A DNA stretch of 64,000 bases from Siphonodentalium dalli (lineage: Eukaryota > Mollusca > Scaphopoda > Gadilida > Siphonodentaliidae), in the NCBI GenBank assembly GCA_032622095.1, contig CP136067.1, positions 134,417,990 through 134,481,989 of the forward strand, written 5' to 3'. The position numbers and the translations under genes were made by a program. Under the pieces are notes generated by a model. That model searched no databases, was not told the origin of the DNA, and saw only the letters and a program-made list of their open reading frames with translations. Positions 36,118-47,453 of this stretch are shown here, in pieces; the stretch's first letter is position 1; every line of letters begins with the position of its first letter.

Positions 36118-36345
36118 ACTGTAATGTTGTTCACGTAAATTATCCGAGGAACACACATGCTGGTCACATGGTCTCAACATTAACAAGGGCACGAGTCTGT
36201 AAAGTCAGTCATCGGTGAGATAGCGGCAGTTACTGAAGAATTACGATAGATATGTACTTCCATTCAAGCAATAAATAGCAAGAAGTTGTATAACACGCGT
36301 CTGGTGAGTACATGTGAAGCTGTCTTGTCCAGTCCCGCAGATTAT
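36118..36345. repeat. Tail of the second 1.1-kb repeat copy and 3' flank of the EF-hand gene
   Basis: ACTGTAATGTTGTTCACGTAA matches 30,024-30,045; similarity is lost within ~40 bp. The rest is the region after the stop codon of the reverse-strand gene. Confidence 0.5.
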
Positions 36346-36500
36346 CTATGTGCGCGCTTTTTCCAGTAAGTCTCTGAATTGCTCAAGATTGTCTACCTCC
36401 CTCTTTGTCCGTCTATGTTCAACATTGAAGGTGGTTCTTGGTGCGACATTTCTTTTGATGAGGGATCGAGCTGCTAGTTTTAGCGCAACTGGCGCGCCAC
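36346..36500 (-). CDS. EF-hand protein gene, last coding exon
   Basis: This exon follows a strong acceptor on the reverse strand (TTGTTTTTTGTGTTACAG, ending at 36,501). It enters in phase 1 and runs 50 further codons to TAG at 36,346-36,348. The encoded C-terminus starts GAPVALKLAARSLIKRN and ends with the charged, probably helical tail KREVDNLEQFRDLLEKA. The phase-1 entry matches the phase-1 exit of the small exon at 37,646-37,702, so the two join without a stop. There is no match that I recognise for this tail; it is named only from the upstream EF-hand. The ORF reads like genuine protein (no low complexity, balanced composition). Confidence 0.6.
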
Positions 36501-37402
36501 CTGTAACACAAAAAACAAGACTTCTTACAGATGGTTTGTCTCTTCCGAGAAAGGTTTATATATATAGTTTCAGGGGTATAAAATAACAATATGAACCGAG
36601 GGCACCTGCCTGTGTAAGTTTCTATCAATTAATAGGAATTGTATTTAGAATGTCTTATCGTATCGGCGGTAGAGTCCTATTCTTAGAACACAAATCAGAG
36701 CGAAAGCTTTCAGAGCGTTAAAAAAACGTATCAAGAAGGAGAACTCTTGTCTTGTTGATACCCTTAGCCGGGCAAATTACATTTCGACTAAAGATTTAAC
36801 TGCGGTCGAAATAAACCACTTTATTGTGTCTGTGTAGACAAAATAATATACCAAATCTTCAGCTGTGTCTGCCTTTTAGAGAATTAACTCAATGACTTGC
36901 TTGGCGACCACGCACCGAGTAGTCTGAGCATTCTGATCGGTGGTTGCATTGTTGAACCGGCATCACGTATTTTGTCTACTCTACATACGAACTCGCATCG
37001 AAATTATCATTAAATATAGGATATTAAAATGCGCGATTAATTTGATCTGATTCACAGATTAAAGTTCGATACATGTATATTTGTGTGTAAAAAGTCGGCT
37101 TTTATCGACATATGGAGTTTGAAATCGTAGTAAAGCGTAGGCATCGTATCGGTGCTTCGTTCATCGTGTTGGTTCATCCAGCTGTTGAGTAATCCTGAAA
37201 CGCAAGCTGCCATGATGGCGCTACACAAGATTGCTCTTACCCAACAACCAGGTCCCTATTTCTCGTCTAGGTACGACGAAGCGAGCACAGTACAAGTGAC
37301 CTTGCCCAAGGGTCACAGCCTGGCGCGAGATTTGAAACAGCGTGTGGCTATATATAGCACACAACGCTTAATCTGGCCAAGCCACTGTTGTGGAGACGAG
37401 AG

Positions 37403-37478
37403 GCCACCGGCCGGGCGCGAACTCACACCGTTGCAGTAACACCATTACCAGTCCGACACTCTAACACCGGGCTACCAC
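37403..37478 (-). repeat. tRNA-derived SINE head (A and B boxes)
   Basis: On the reverse strand TAGCCCGGTGTTAGAG resembles a Pol III A box and GAGTTCGCGCCC a B box, about 50 bp apart, with tRNA-like sequence between. A proper cloverleaf with acceptor stem is not evident, so a SINE or decayed tRNA is more likely than a tRNA gene. It lies in an intron of the EF-hand gene. Confidence 0.4.
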
Positions 37479-37645
37479 TTCCACTAGATCATATATGTAA
37501 TTTCATGGAAAATATTTGAGTTAATTCATAGCGATAATTGATAATTTCGTCATGTTGTAAAGTAATGATTAGTATAATTTACTACCATTCAGCGTTCTTG
37601 CCTCACGATTATTGCAGTGTAAATTTTATATAGTTTATAACATAC

Positions 37646-37702
37646 CTTCCTGGCCCTCGAATAACCACGGTGCTTTGTAAAATTCTTGTCGACTTAATAT
37701 CC
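37646..37702 (-). CDS. EF-hand protein gene, middle exon (second half of calcium loop)
   Basis: A 57-bp exon on the reverse strand between TTTTTTTCTTTTACAG (acceptor ending 37,703) and GAAG|GTATG (donor at 37,645), phase 1 to phase 1. It encodes ILSRQEFYKAPWLFEGQE plus split glycines at both ends. Joined to the exon at 39,496-39,652 it completes the loop D-T-D-S-N-G-I-L-S-R-Q-E, which has every ligand position of a canonical 12-residue EF-hand (1, 3, 5, 9 and Glu at 12) and the expected Gly at 6 and hydrophobic at 8. This fit across an exon junction is strong evidence that the exons are real. Confidence 0.75.
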
Positions 37703-39495
37703 CTGTAAAAGAAAAAAACATTAAAATCGTACTTAGTGGTCGAACACGCGTGTGTTGAGAGAACAACAAATATACTCTGTGTGTGGCCCTGCATGTATAT
37801 TTGTGAATGCAATATAATGATCTGTTCTTTAGAAACGATGTCAAGATATAGCCACATAACTACTATTATGTTATGGTCTGATATTTAACACGGCATGCAC
37901 ACGATCATCAATATATGATTCATTGTACGTGGGTTGTTCCAGTCTCACTCAAGCTAGACCAAGATCTCATTACAATCAACTAGGTCTAGAAAGTTTCAGA
38001 GATGAACGCGGAATCCCCATTAATATCCATGTTTCAAACTCAAGCACTGTTTTGATTTGATTTGATTTTGAAGCGTACAGGTATCAGTCTGAATATGGGT
38101 TCGAATATTGACACATAACGGATCTACCATTATATTGGAACAGGACAATGCACTTCCTCCGAAATTGCACACGTAACCATACGATTTGACGACTATACGA
38201 GTCCATTCGTGAGACATTCGCGCCGTTTAACCTTCTTGTAACTCGCAATAAAGTGGTACATACATGGATCTGTTTTCTGTGATTATTTTGTGCTTAATTA
38301 TGTTGTTATCAGGTCACACTATAATAAGCGTTTTGTGTTCGCAAGATTATTGTGTGTCGCGGTGATGAATGATTGGATTGTCACTAAGTGATAGAAATGA
38401 AGACCGTGTGGCGATATGTAACATATTAATGTATACATATAATGTATGTGTGAGTTATGGTGAAAACCAGAAGCCGTATGGCAGAACGACCACTGATAGA
38501 AAGAACACAATTCTAGTGACGTAGTACCCTATTCGTAATAAGCGAGATCACTGAGTCGCGGCCGTATATTGGATTCATCCAGCTCCGTTCCGTGCATGCT
38601 TTCATAGATTCATCCAGCCCCGGTGTCCGCGCGTCGATAGGGCTATATATATACTATTTTAAAATTTCAACTCTTGTCTTAGTCGTTAAGGGTACTCAAT
38701 CCGATCAGACGCTCCTAAATTACTATGTCTTTGCCTTCGGGGGTACAGAATATTTGATTCGAGTCGAGGAACCCACCCATCAAATCTCAGAGTGATCAGA
38801 TATCGATGTTTGAGATCTATTTTAAATTTTAAGTGACCCAGTAAACAATCGACGAGTAGAAATTATCTGACCAAATTGCGGATGAAGATCGATGACTCTC
38901 AAATCCAGTGCCTTTTTTGTGTGTCGGATATTTGACAAACCGGCAAAATTTCGTTGAATAAAACGTTGATAAATGACAGGTTTTGGACAATTTTATACTA
39001 TAGAGTTGACTGTGGTTAGAATTATTTTTGGGTACTTAATCGATTCTGATAACTGAAGTGGCATTTCAATAAATGTTGCTGTTGTTGGAATCTGATGATT
39101 TGGGAACCGTCGAATCGGATTGAGTATCGTTAAATCCAATTGCTGAAATTTGTTTTAACCAACATGAGTGGAAGAAATACACCCAACCCATTCCCGTTGT
39201 CGCCTCGTCCCTGGTGATTGTAATTAATTTCCAGATCTCTATACTGGTCATTTAGCGTCGCCAAAATGAAGATAATTAAGTTGCATTACAATGCCTTTAT
39301 ATCATATATCAATATTGGTCCAGTTGTGTCGCCGTATAGTACCAGTCGATGAGCAGAATTATACCCGTAAAACAGTGTGCTGTGACCAAATGTGCACATG
39401 TACGGGTAGCTAGTAGCTACATGTATCCATCCGTACGTTGCAGTACCGGTTTGAAACTCGATCGCTACAATGCAAAAAGTGTCTATTGTACGTAC

Positions 39496-39652
39496 CGTTG
39501 CTATCGGTGTCCGCGGCGTTGAAAGCTTGTCTGCTATTCTGGTCTAATGGCACATTGTTAACTCGAACAAAGCAGCTGAAGTTAAGAACACGCCTCGGAC
39601 ATTTCCCTACCCACGAGTTGTAAGAAACTGGAACTTCATCGATCCCTGCAGA
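39496..39652 (-). CDS. EF-hand protein gene, upstream exon (first half of calcium loop)
   Basis: A 157-bp exon on the reverse strand between an acceptor (TTTTTATGTTACAG, ending 39,653) and donor AACG|GTACGT (39,495), phase 0 in, phase 1 out. It encodes SAGIDEVPVSYNSWVGKC..., a second Cys in FSCFVRVN, and ends QAFNAADTDSN with the first G base of the next codon. FNAADTDSNG is the start of an EF-hand calcium-binding loop completed in the exon at 37,646. The two cysteines would suit a secreted calcium-binding protein, but no signal-peptide exon was found upstream, so the N-terminus is missing from this annotation. The intron to the next exon is ~1.8 kb. Confidence 0.7.
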
Positions 39653-39751
39653 CTGTAACATAAAAATAGACATGTTATTTAAATTTGACAACTCATCGAT
39701 ATATAGTGCTTTCCTGTGTCGATTTTGTATGGCTGTTCTGTCGATCTGTAA

Positions 39752-39850
39752 GGGGAACCTGGTGACTCAGTCGGTAAGATGCATGGCGTACTAGGCCAAC
39801 ATAAACCGTCCAGTGCAAGATGGAGATTCGGGTTCGAATCCCGATTAATA
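39752..39850 (+). repeat. tRNA-derived SINE head
   Basis: GGTGACTCAGTCGGTAAGA (A box, 39,761-39,779) and GGTTCGAATCC (B box, 39,831-39,841) are near-consensus Pol III internal promoter boxes ~60 bp apart. The sequence between does not make a normal anticodon arm, and the 3' end has no CCA-type acceptor pairing, so it is a tRNA-derived SINE rather than a tRNA gene. Confidence 0.6.
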
Positions 39851-40970
39851 CGGATTTATCATCGACGCAAAAGGGATGTATACAGGTAGTTTGATTCGAG
39901 TCTCTGGGCAAGTTATTTTGTGGAAATGAATATAAACACCAATAATACGATAGCGGCCGGTATTCTTTCCCCGGTCATCTGCGATGTCAATGCAAACAAC
40001 ATTAAACAAGAAAGCACTGCCGTGTATGTACCGATATCCTGCAATGGGAAACCTAGTACTCATACATGTATACTCTCACGTATACACAATGAGGTTGAGT
40101 CGCCCCTGTAGTGATCGATTACAATTAACATTTCACGCAATTGGGCAGATGTCTTTCCGAATCCTCAGTTGACGGCAATACAAACTAATTAAGTTTAGTC
40201 AAATATACATCCATATCATAGATATTCGACAATCGGTTTTAGTACTTTAATTCTTGTTATGTAAAACGCACATCATTGCGAATTTTCCGGTCAACGCCAA
40301 GCGCGAATAATTGCGAAAAATTCCCAGCTTAACTGAGCTTATTATATAACATCGTGGCCCTGGAACGTTCTGTTGTGGTGCCGGTGGCATGAAAACATCT
40401 AACTAAACATGTTTGATATATATCGACATACACAAGCACGTGGAGCGTTGTACTGAAATCAGTAGCAAACTAATCGCGTGGATTATTGTTTATGTTTGGT
40501 TTGGAAACTCACGTCGTGCAGTCAATTCAAATTCTGTTAAAAATATCTCGTGTGACAGTTCTTTTTTTTGTATAGTGTGCTAAGGGGAATTCCCATCTTT
40601 CAACCAGAATGAGGAATTTCCCAGACCGTCATAAACGGAGGCACGTGGAATATGCGATACATTATACAAGTAGTTTGTCTGTGAGAATGAGGAATAATTC
40701 CACGAATCAATGTTGGATTGTGGTATATCTCTGGATGCAAATGATACTTTCCGACATCATTTTGCACGGACCACATATGCCACTTCCGTTGTGTACACAG
40801 TGTTGTGAGTCGCCAGGACATTGTGTATAACCAAAACATTATCAATAGAAAGCTCTAGACTTCAAGTCAATCGTTAACAGCATTAAACAAAATAAACATT
40901 GTCTACATGTATATACAATTTTGGATACGCGCACACATACATATACAGGTATTTACATATACATAGTACG

Positions 40971-41430
40971 TGTGTTACACTGAACCATGGCCGGTTATTG
41001 GTCCACTGCCAACTGGGTTAGGCGTTTCATATTCCAATAAAACGCACAATAACACGAAAAAACCTTGTTGACCTAGATGAATAAAAGCAGTAGATATATT
41101 AATTTGCCGGCGATCAACAATAAATCGATATTTCACAGTTAGCATATTGAGCTTACTAATAGTGTGGCATGGTATTATATGCAAACTGCAGGCGAAATTT
41201 AAGATTAAAGCAATTAAGATGAGTTTATATAAATTAATGAGGAAACAGATATATAAATGTAAGAAATCAATGTAGCTTGAGTTTGGTTTATTTTATGAGG
41301 GGTATATAATGGTCGTTGAATCACAGTATTGGCCATGAACCGCTTTGCTGTTCACACCTTGCGCCCGACGGCCACATCGATAAGCCCTTCAATAAAACAC
41401 ACCCAAAACGGCATTCATTTCTTAAGTAAA
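40971..41430. repeat. Dispersed ~0.5-kb repeat, copy 1 (GTGTTACACTGAACCATGG...)
   Basis: The left end (GTGTTACACTGAACCATGGCCGGTTATTGGTC) and right end (CGGCATTCATTTCTTAAGTAAAT) match copies at 43,407-43,915 and 50,110-50,640. The centre of this copy has drifted most. Confidence 0.65.
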
Positions 41431-41536
41431 TATAAGAGCATGTACACATGAGGCTCATTCACACCACCACTATACATTACATCACCGTAATCTCGTGAAA
41501 AAGTAGCAATATGCATGGAAACAACATTCCCGGAGT

Positions 41537-42652
41537 AAGGGTGGATACACACATGCATGTAATTTATGTATGTAAAATCCATGTATGTTACATGGTCACA
41601 CCAATCATTGATAGCGTTAGTCGCCTGCGCGCTATCGGACAATTTCAACAGGCGAGACAAGTGAGCAGTTATAAGCCATTGTTATCCTTCATCACATTTC
41701 ATCCCATTTCCTCTCTTCTGATTGGCTGAGAGTGCGTCACATGGCGGTCCGTAAATCACCTTGTTATTCTTCATCACATTTCATCCCATTTTCCTCTCTT
41801 CTGATTGGCTGAGAGTGCGTCACATGGCGGGCCGTAAATCACCTTATCAAACTAACTGCTATCAGGAAATTTCAGGCCAGTCATAAATTCGTTCATGGAT
41901 GCCGAAATGAATAAATCCTGTCTGATATCTGTGGCTGTTTTTCACGAGTTTTAATTTATTTCGAAAAGTGGATTTGAGTCCGTCGATTTTATACTTGATT
42001 TGTTTCTCGTCATTTGAGGGTCATCCAAAATAAAAATAAAATGTGCAGAATTTGAAGCTCTTTTAGGGCGATTGTGATACACAAGAGTGTTTATTTTCTC
42101 ATTAACAATCCGATATTGTGCTCGCATGCCTTGAATGACAGGCATTGGAAAATTAAGACAGACAATACCGGTTCGTTGAGATTCCTCGGATAGTTTCAGA
42201 GCGAGCTCATGTGATAACATTCAGTTGGGATTTCCATACAAATATCCATTACAGCGCCAAACAAATGAATGCAGGTACAACGTTGAAAGTAAAAAGAATG
42301 ACAATTTTCACCCAGAATTTACATAAAAGTATATGTTTCTCAAACCAAAGATGGAGTAAGTTCCTAACTGTCATAATTTTAGCTTGTATACATGCTTGAA
42401 TAAACATTTTGGACCATTATCCATGATTGGGGAGGGGCTGGTTCTCGAAAGCTTCGAATAATTATTTTAAGCGGCCTGACGACTTCGTTCAGTCAACGGC
42501 TTCCTGTCAACGGCTCACTGTGGTCAAACATAACCGCAATGATTGGGTTGTCAGCGGACACAATGTTATATTACATGGTCTGTATGATCCATGTAAAACG
42601 ACAAATACACGACATTTACAGAGATTACATGCATGTGTGTATCCACACTAAG
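41537..42652. mobile_element. 1.1-kb element with GTGGATACACACATGCATG inverted ends
   Basis: GTGGATACACACATGCATGTAAT near 41,540 is repeated in inverse orientation at ~42,630-42,652. Related ends occur at 53,573 and 57,243, and a segment near 42,120-42,235 resembles 55,620-55,738, so a larger sister copy occupies 53.57-57.24 kb. No convincing target duplication or transposase was found. Confidence 0.5.
41679..41843. repeat. Recent tandem duplication, 82-bp unit x2
   Basis: TTGTTAT(C/T)CTTCATCACATTTC...GTAAATCACC occurs twice in succession with three differences. It contains CTGATTGGCTGAGAG, which includes an inverted CCAAT box. Non-coding. Confidence 0.95.
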
Positions 42653-43406
42653 ACGACAATATAGTGGGTCTCATATAATTGAACGAATGTCTGATATATA
42701 CATTGTATCGCTTCCAGCACAACGCCAGTATTTGTATAGATAACATGTAGCTTAGTGATGTGACAATTCAATTCATTTATTTTCTCACTCCCTTAATAAA
42801 GGTATGGAGATAAATATAGCCAGTGTGTATATGCGCCCTTATTATACAAGTGTTATCAATGAGGCTTATGAATATATATATATTCCCACAGGAATATGTC
42901 CAACGTGTATAATAGCAATTTGAAATGTTAAAGAACATTATAATTTATAAATGTTTGATATTGATTTTGTGATCTTTTCAATTATGAGATATGGAGGATC
43001 TAACAAATATATATGATGCATTTTAAAATCATCTCCTCTGCATGTGCGTTACTTCTGAATCAGAATTTATTTCACTGTAGTTTAGTGTAAATTAGTATGT
43101 TCCCCAGGTGAGAATTAACGCATGTTCATTATTTATAAACGAACATCGTGGATGTAAACGATTTCGAAAATATAGAGTAGTCTATCAGGGTGACCCGGCG
43201 TTGACAAGAATAAAGTGACGCGGAGCGCTCCGCTGCCGAAATTTGACGGGGATTGAGAGCACTCTTTGTCATTAAAACTGTGGTATTCAGTCAGGTAGGT
43301 CGCCTGCTGCTTTACTCGTCACGTGATGAAAACTGGATAATAATTAATAAATCAAGTGAACGTGTATGTAAGCATTAACGCTATATATATTTTGCATATC
43401 CCATCT
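42653..43406. other. No gene seen
   Basis: AT-rich DNA without supported features. Confidence 0.4.
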
Positions 43407-43915
43407 GTGTTACACTAAATCATGGTCGGTGATTGGTCATCTGCCAGGCGGGCCACCTGTTTCATATCTCAATGATACACATAACCCAATAACACACATA
43501 CCGTAACACGAACATGACGTCAGAAATTATTGACCTATATAATCTTACATGTATCTAATCACTAAAAACGGTCAGAATAATAATTGGTCGTGCTTTTCAA
43601 AGTACAACCGAATTGCATCTGAAGCCAGTTATTTATATCGATCGCGTTATCGTTGCTAAGTGCTTGTCAATATTATATTGTGCCGACTTAATGTGCTGCG
43701 TGGGCTAGTCTCAAATTGTCGGCAGATTTTGTGAAAATAAATAAGTATAGACTCAGCTTTTTTATGGGAACAAATCATCAAAAGCTCTAACATATTAGAA
43801 ATGTAGTAGATGCACAGGTGTGTTATTGGGGGTACGGCGCCGTTGTCACACACATACACACACAATGTTCCCATAACGATCACAGCGCCGTAACCCCCAA
43901 TTACACACACTACAT
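43407..43915. repeat. Dispersed ~0.5-kb repeat, copy 2
   Basis: Shares long blocks with 50,110-50,640, e.g. CAGTTATTTATATCGA, CGTTATCGTTGCTAA, GTGAAAATAAATAAG and TTTTTATGGGAA. Non-coding. Confidence 0.85.
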
Positions 43916-43986
43916 ATACAATAATTTCTTAACCCTTCCATGACTGGATCTTCCTGAAATTTTGTGAAAACCCTTTCATAATGAAT

Positions 43987-44132
43987 TATCTTATATATGC
44001 GAGTCTCCCATAGGGAGCATCGCATATATATAAGAGAATACATTGGCCTAACAATATTTATCTTGATCATGTAAGCCAGTGCATTCTCTTATATATACAA
44101 GGCTCCATACGGAGACCCGCATAAATAAGATA
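43987..44132. repeat. Modular palindromic repeat, double-hairpin copy
   Basis: Two hairpin modules (TTATATATGCGAGTCTCCCATAGGGAGCATCGCATATATATAA and TTATATATACAAGGCTCCATACGGAGACCCGCATAAATAA, each partly paired) are joined by GGCCTAACAATATTTATCTT. Same family as 59,099 and 63,777. Confidence 0.8.
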
Positions 44133-44210
44133 AAATCACTGGCACTGGATCTTTAACGCTGCACTATAGCTAGCGCAGCTCCCGCATGAACGGGTTAAAT
44201 GACATCACGT

Positions 44211-45380
44211 TTTGAGCTAAGATCAACCGCCCGCGTGACTTGGGTCCTGGCAAACTCATTGGTCGAGTAAAGTGACGAGCGATATACTTAACCCTTTATT
44301 TACCAAATGGGTTATCCAATACAACTATAGTACTTTAAGCATATATTTAATGTAGCCTCCAACTATATCAATATATAATGGAATGATTTCATGAAAAACA
44401 TAGACCACGGCAGACAGACGAACATATAACATATAAGTGCAAACGGAGTCTTATTCATTATGGGGAAATGTTCAGATAACGATTGCAATGGTCATTTGTT
44501 GAACTTCTTCCTAAGGGAACTACTCGTCAATTACCCCTATATACAAAAAATCAGCTCTGATGGTTCAGCCGTTTGGTCGCATATAAGCGGACAAACAAAC
44601 TAACAAACAACATTGAGTTTTATTAGTTTCCAACAAGGTGTGTCGCTTTAAAGATGGTCTGTCTTATCCGAGCCACAATTACAACAACAACATTTTTATA
44701 AATCTCGATTCCAAGATTACAAATACCTATATATATTATATTGTGAATACATGCAGTACACCGAAGAGTTGTATATTATGTGTCTTTTATGACATAACAA
44801 AGTGGTTTATTTTTATTGTAAGATCGTGGTGGAATCTATATTTTAAATACACTTTGTCGTGATTAGGGCCGCTATAACAATATGGAGTTGTCCTTCTTGG
44901 CGCGCTATTGGTATGCTCTTTACGATCGAGCGGATTTCTGTTTTAATAACAGCACCTAAAGTGTTTTGATAAGAAATTATATTATAAAATTGTTGAAACG
45001 ATCAAAATGTGCGCAAAGCGCACAAAGGGGCCGCGTCTGCCACAGGCCACTCCGACGCTCAATAAAGGCTCCGTCTGTCTGTCCGGATTTTCTCCAAGAT
45101 CCCTGGACCGATCTCAACTAAATTTGGTGTGGTGACTCGGGTTACCCTGTCAGAGGTTTTAACGTCGTTATGATGGAGGTTATAACGGCGTTAGCTTTTC
45201 AAAATTTTGATTAAAACAATTGAATTAAAGAAAACAAAATTGTGTTAATTTGAGCAAGGAGCTCAATCTAAAATAAATTCATTTAAAGAAAACCGCACAT
45301 ATTTCGCGTCGCGCGGACTACTGTTCTAATAACAGCACCCGTAACGTCCCGTTGATGTGATACGAAATTCCAGGCAATTC
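44211..45380. other. No gene; includes a GTCTGTCTGTCCG-type repeat fragment
   Basis: Around 44,990-45,200 lies a segment with GTCTGTCTGTCCGGATTTTC and GATCTCAACTAAATTTGG, a repeat style also seen at 54,978-55,560. The rest has no recognisable feature. Confidence 0.4.
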
Positions 45381-45388
45381 TTCAAGGA

Positions 45389-45952
45389 TTGTCCACTTAT
45401 AAATGGACAATCGGTACCTAAAATGGTCATTAATAAATGGACAATCCAACCACGCGTGGCACGCGAGTTTGGGATTGTCCACTAAATGAAGACATGTTTT
45501 GTTAATCCTGCATGAAGGGCAATAACTCTATAAATAATGTTAATTTGCTAAATAACGGTGATTTGTATGAGAAGCAGTGTTTTTGACGAAATAACGGATA
45601 TATTTGAAGAAGAGTTTCTGACGAAATAACGGAAATATTCGAAGAAGTGTTTTTAAAGAGCGTTCCCCCAAGCCCACCCACCCAAGGGAAGAATTTGACT
45701 TATATTTCACAAAAGTTGATCTGTTGTGGTGTTGCAAATTTCTCTTACAAATCTCCGTCATTTAGTAAAGGTACATTCTTTATAGAGTTATTACCCTTCA
45801 GATTTAATATGAAGCTAACATGCACGATTATTTATATATGTCGTGATTTAGTGGACAATCCCAAGCTCGCGTGCCACGCGTGATCGGATTGTCCATTTAT
45901 TAACGACCATTTTAGGTAGCGATTGTCCATTTATAAGTGGACAATCTTAGGC
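45389..45952. mobile_element. ~565-bp foldback MITE with GATTGTCCAC ends
   Basis: Left ~106 bp and right ~103 bp are near-perfect inverted copies. Each contains the 24-bp palindrome ATTGTCCACTTATAAATGGA plus CAAT, and further TGGACAATCC motifs. It lies within or just beyond the downstream side of the peptide gene at 46,064. A target duplication was not identified. Confidence 0.8.
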
Positions 45953-46063
45953 GCATTAGGTGAGAAATTCTATATACAACTTATATTAATTGATAGAAAC
46001 TTTATCCGGAAGAGATAAACCGTATTTAATTCCATTGACGCAAACACAGATTGGCGCACTTAC

Positions 46064-46204
46064 CCGTTTTTTCCGGCCACAAATCGGTATACAATCCCAC
46101 GTACATCTCCAACTGACATCACACGTTCGAGTGCAGATTCGCCGGCAACCTGCGTTTCTTCCCCATGCTTCGACAGCCGTAAGAATAGCAAGTATTGCCA
46201 GCAT
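46064..46204 (-). CDS. Cysteine-rich secreted peptide, paralogue A, exon 1
   Basis: Reverse-strand exon from ATG (46,204) to a phase-0 donor CGG|GTAAGT (46,063). It encodes a short hydrophobic signal (MLAILAILTAVEA), a few residues, then CRRICTRTC, a 5-residue spacer DVSWR, and CTWDCIPIC followed by GRKKR. The pattern is C-x3-C-x3-C-x5-C-x3-C-x3-C. In known secreted peptides, GRKKR after the last Cys is a furin-type cleavage site with a glycine amide donor, so the mature peptide would be cationic and C-terminally amidated. An in-frame TAA just upstream of the ATG supports this start. Its signal is shorter than in paralogues B and C. The second exon is not identified. Function unknown; antimicrobial or toxin-like roles are possibilities only. 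Confidence 0.7.
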
Positions 46205-46493
46205 GCTGGCTTATAGTGGGGTCCCGGGCATGAACAACCATAACATTCTCCACACAAGGCTGTATGTAACGGGCGGCTTGCTTGTGTATATGTGTGAGAC
46301 CCTGCTTGGATATCCGTACAATAAATACAGACCAATGCCTGTAGAAATATTGCTCAAAGGATTATAGCGAGTTGTATGGCCGAAGGGGTGTGTATCGTTA
46401 TATAAGTAAAATATATAGATTGTTACTGAATATCTATACCAGCACAGCAGTAATATGTAAACATTAACGTAATCGTCTTTAATTTTGTGATTG

Positions 46494-46588
46494 CGATTCT
46501 TGCGTTGTGCATTTCCTATGTTCAGTCACATTGGAGGTCAATTGATAAGTACTGTAGTCACGCAAGTGTAGAAAATAGCCGACAGCTT
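46494..46588. repeat. Split ~200-bp repeat, left half (copy 1)
   Basis: TGTGCATTTCCTATGTTCAG...TAGCCGACAGCTT equals the first half of the intact copy at 47,595-47,805; its second half resumes at 47,454, beyond the inserted element. Confidence 0.9.
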
Positions 46589-47453
46589 CAGGGGGGGGGG
46601 GGGAACAGGGTGGAAAAAATTGTCTTCTTCGGTTTGGGTACCCCCCCCCCCCCCCAAACAGCAAAGACCGCAGTTTTTTTCCACTGACCATTTGCCCCCC
46701 TCCCCCCCCCCCCCCGAAAAATCAAATCTACCCCAGCCGGACAACAACTTGGTTTAACCGGAAACCGAAAAAAACACCGGAGCATACAATTCACGAGAAG
46801 GTGCTTGGTAACTTAGTTTAGATTATTACACTGTTATTGTGACTAAAATGGTCATTGTCTACCAGTAGAACGCAGATTTGTACCTCGTGATGTCATGTAT
46901 ATTGGTGATCGCAACGCTTTGTATGCACTTTAAAAAATGACAACTAGTCATTACCTCGACTTTGAAAAAGATGCAAATGAGATGAGTGAGATACCAGCAT
47001 ATAACTGTTTTCTGATACCATTGGAGGAGAAATTGTTTAATACATGGGATAGTTCTGCAGTAAAAAATTGCCAGATAAGCGATCGCAGGGTAGAATTCTG
47101 CATTCGACTGGTAGACACTGACATAGTCGGCATTATTAAGAGGGTTAATGGGGTCAATATCACATGTAAACCAAGACAGTGGTTATCCAAAATTGTTTTA
47201 GGTGGATTGTACTGCTCATGTATATATGATTTGGATATTAAGGTTAATCCATATTCTATAAAATGAGAGAAAATTGAAGTTGTGAGTCTGAAAATACATA
47301 TTTGGAAAAATATTACATGCAAATTTTTCCGACAACCCCCCCCCCCCCTAAATGTATAAGGAAAAAATTTACGTGTACATTTTTGACGTCTATGTACCCC
47401 CCACCCCCGGTACGTTGTGTCCCGCAGTTTTTTTCCGCCCCCCCCCCCCCCCT
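46589..47453. mobile_element. 865-bp hAT-like element with poly-G/poly-C termini, 8-bp TSD GACAGCTT
   Basis: Begins CAG followed by ~12 G and ends with ~12 C and CT(G). GACAGCTT flanks both sides (46,581-46,588; 47,454-47,461). The paralogous repeat at 47,595-47,805 is the empty site. An 8-bp duplication with CAGGG-type ends is typical of hAT elements; this is an inference. Additional C-runs occur inside (about 46,640, 46,705, 47,336, 47,397). Confidence 0.8.
46937..47266 (+). CDS. Hypothetical 109-aa ORF inside the hAT-like element
   Basis: An intact ATG-to-TGA ORF with ordinary composition (starts MTTSHYLDFEKDANEMSEIP, contains four Cys) carried by the element. No domain is recognised, and it is too short for a transposase. 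It could be the remnant of a captured host exon or chance; the complementary strand is also open over the same stretch, which lowers confidence. Confidence 0.25.
   Translation: MTTSHYLDFEKDANEMSEIPAYNCFLIPLEEKLFNTWDSSAVKNCQISDRRVEFCIRLVDTDIVGIIKRVNGVNITCKPRQWLSKIVLGGLYCSCIYDLDIKVNPYSIK

Noticed and set aside
37403-37478. Functional tRNA gene on the reverse strand
   Set aside because: Box-like motifs only; T-stem and acceptor stem do not pair well.
39752-39850. Functional tRNA gene
   Set aside because: A and B boxes are good but no cloverleaf or acceptor stem can be drawn; a SINE head fits better.
46060-46335. 91-aa reverse ORF overlapping peptide paralogue A
   Set aside because: It is the wrong frame over the cysteine core; the paralogues support the other frame.
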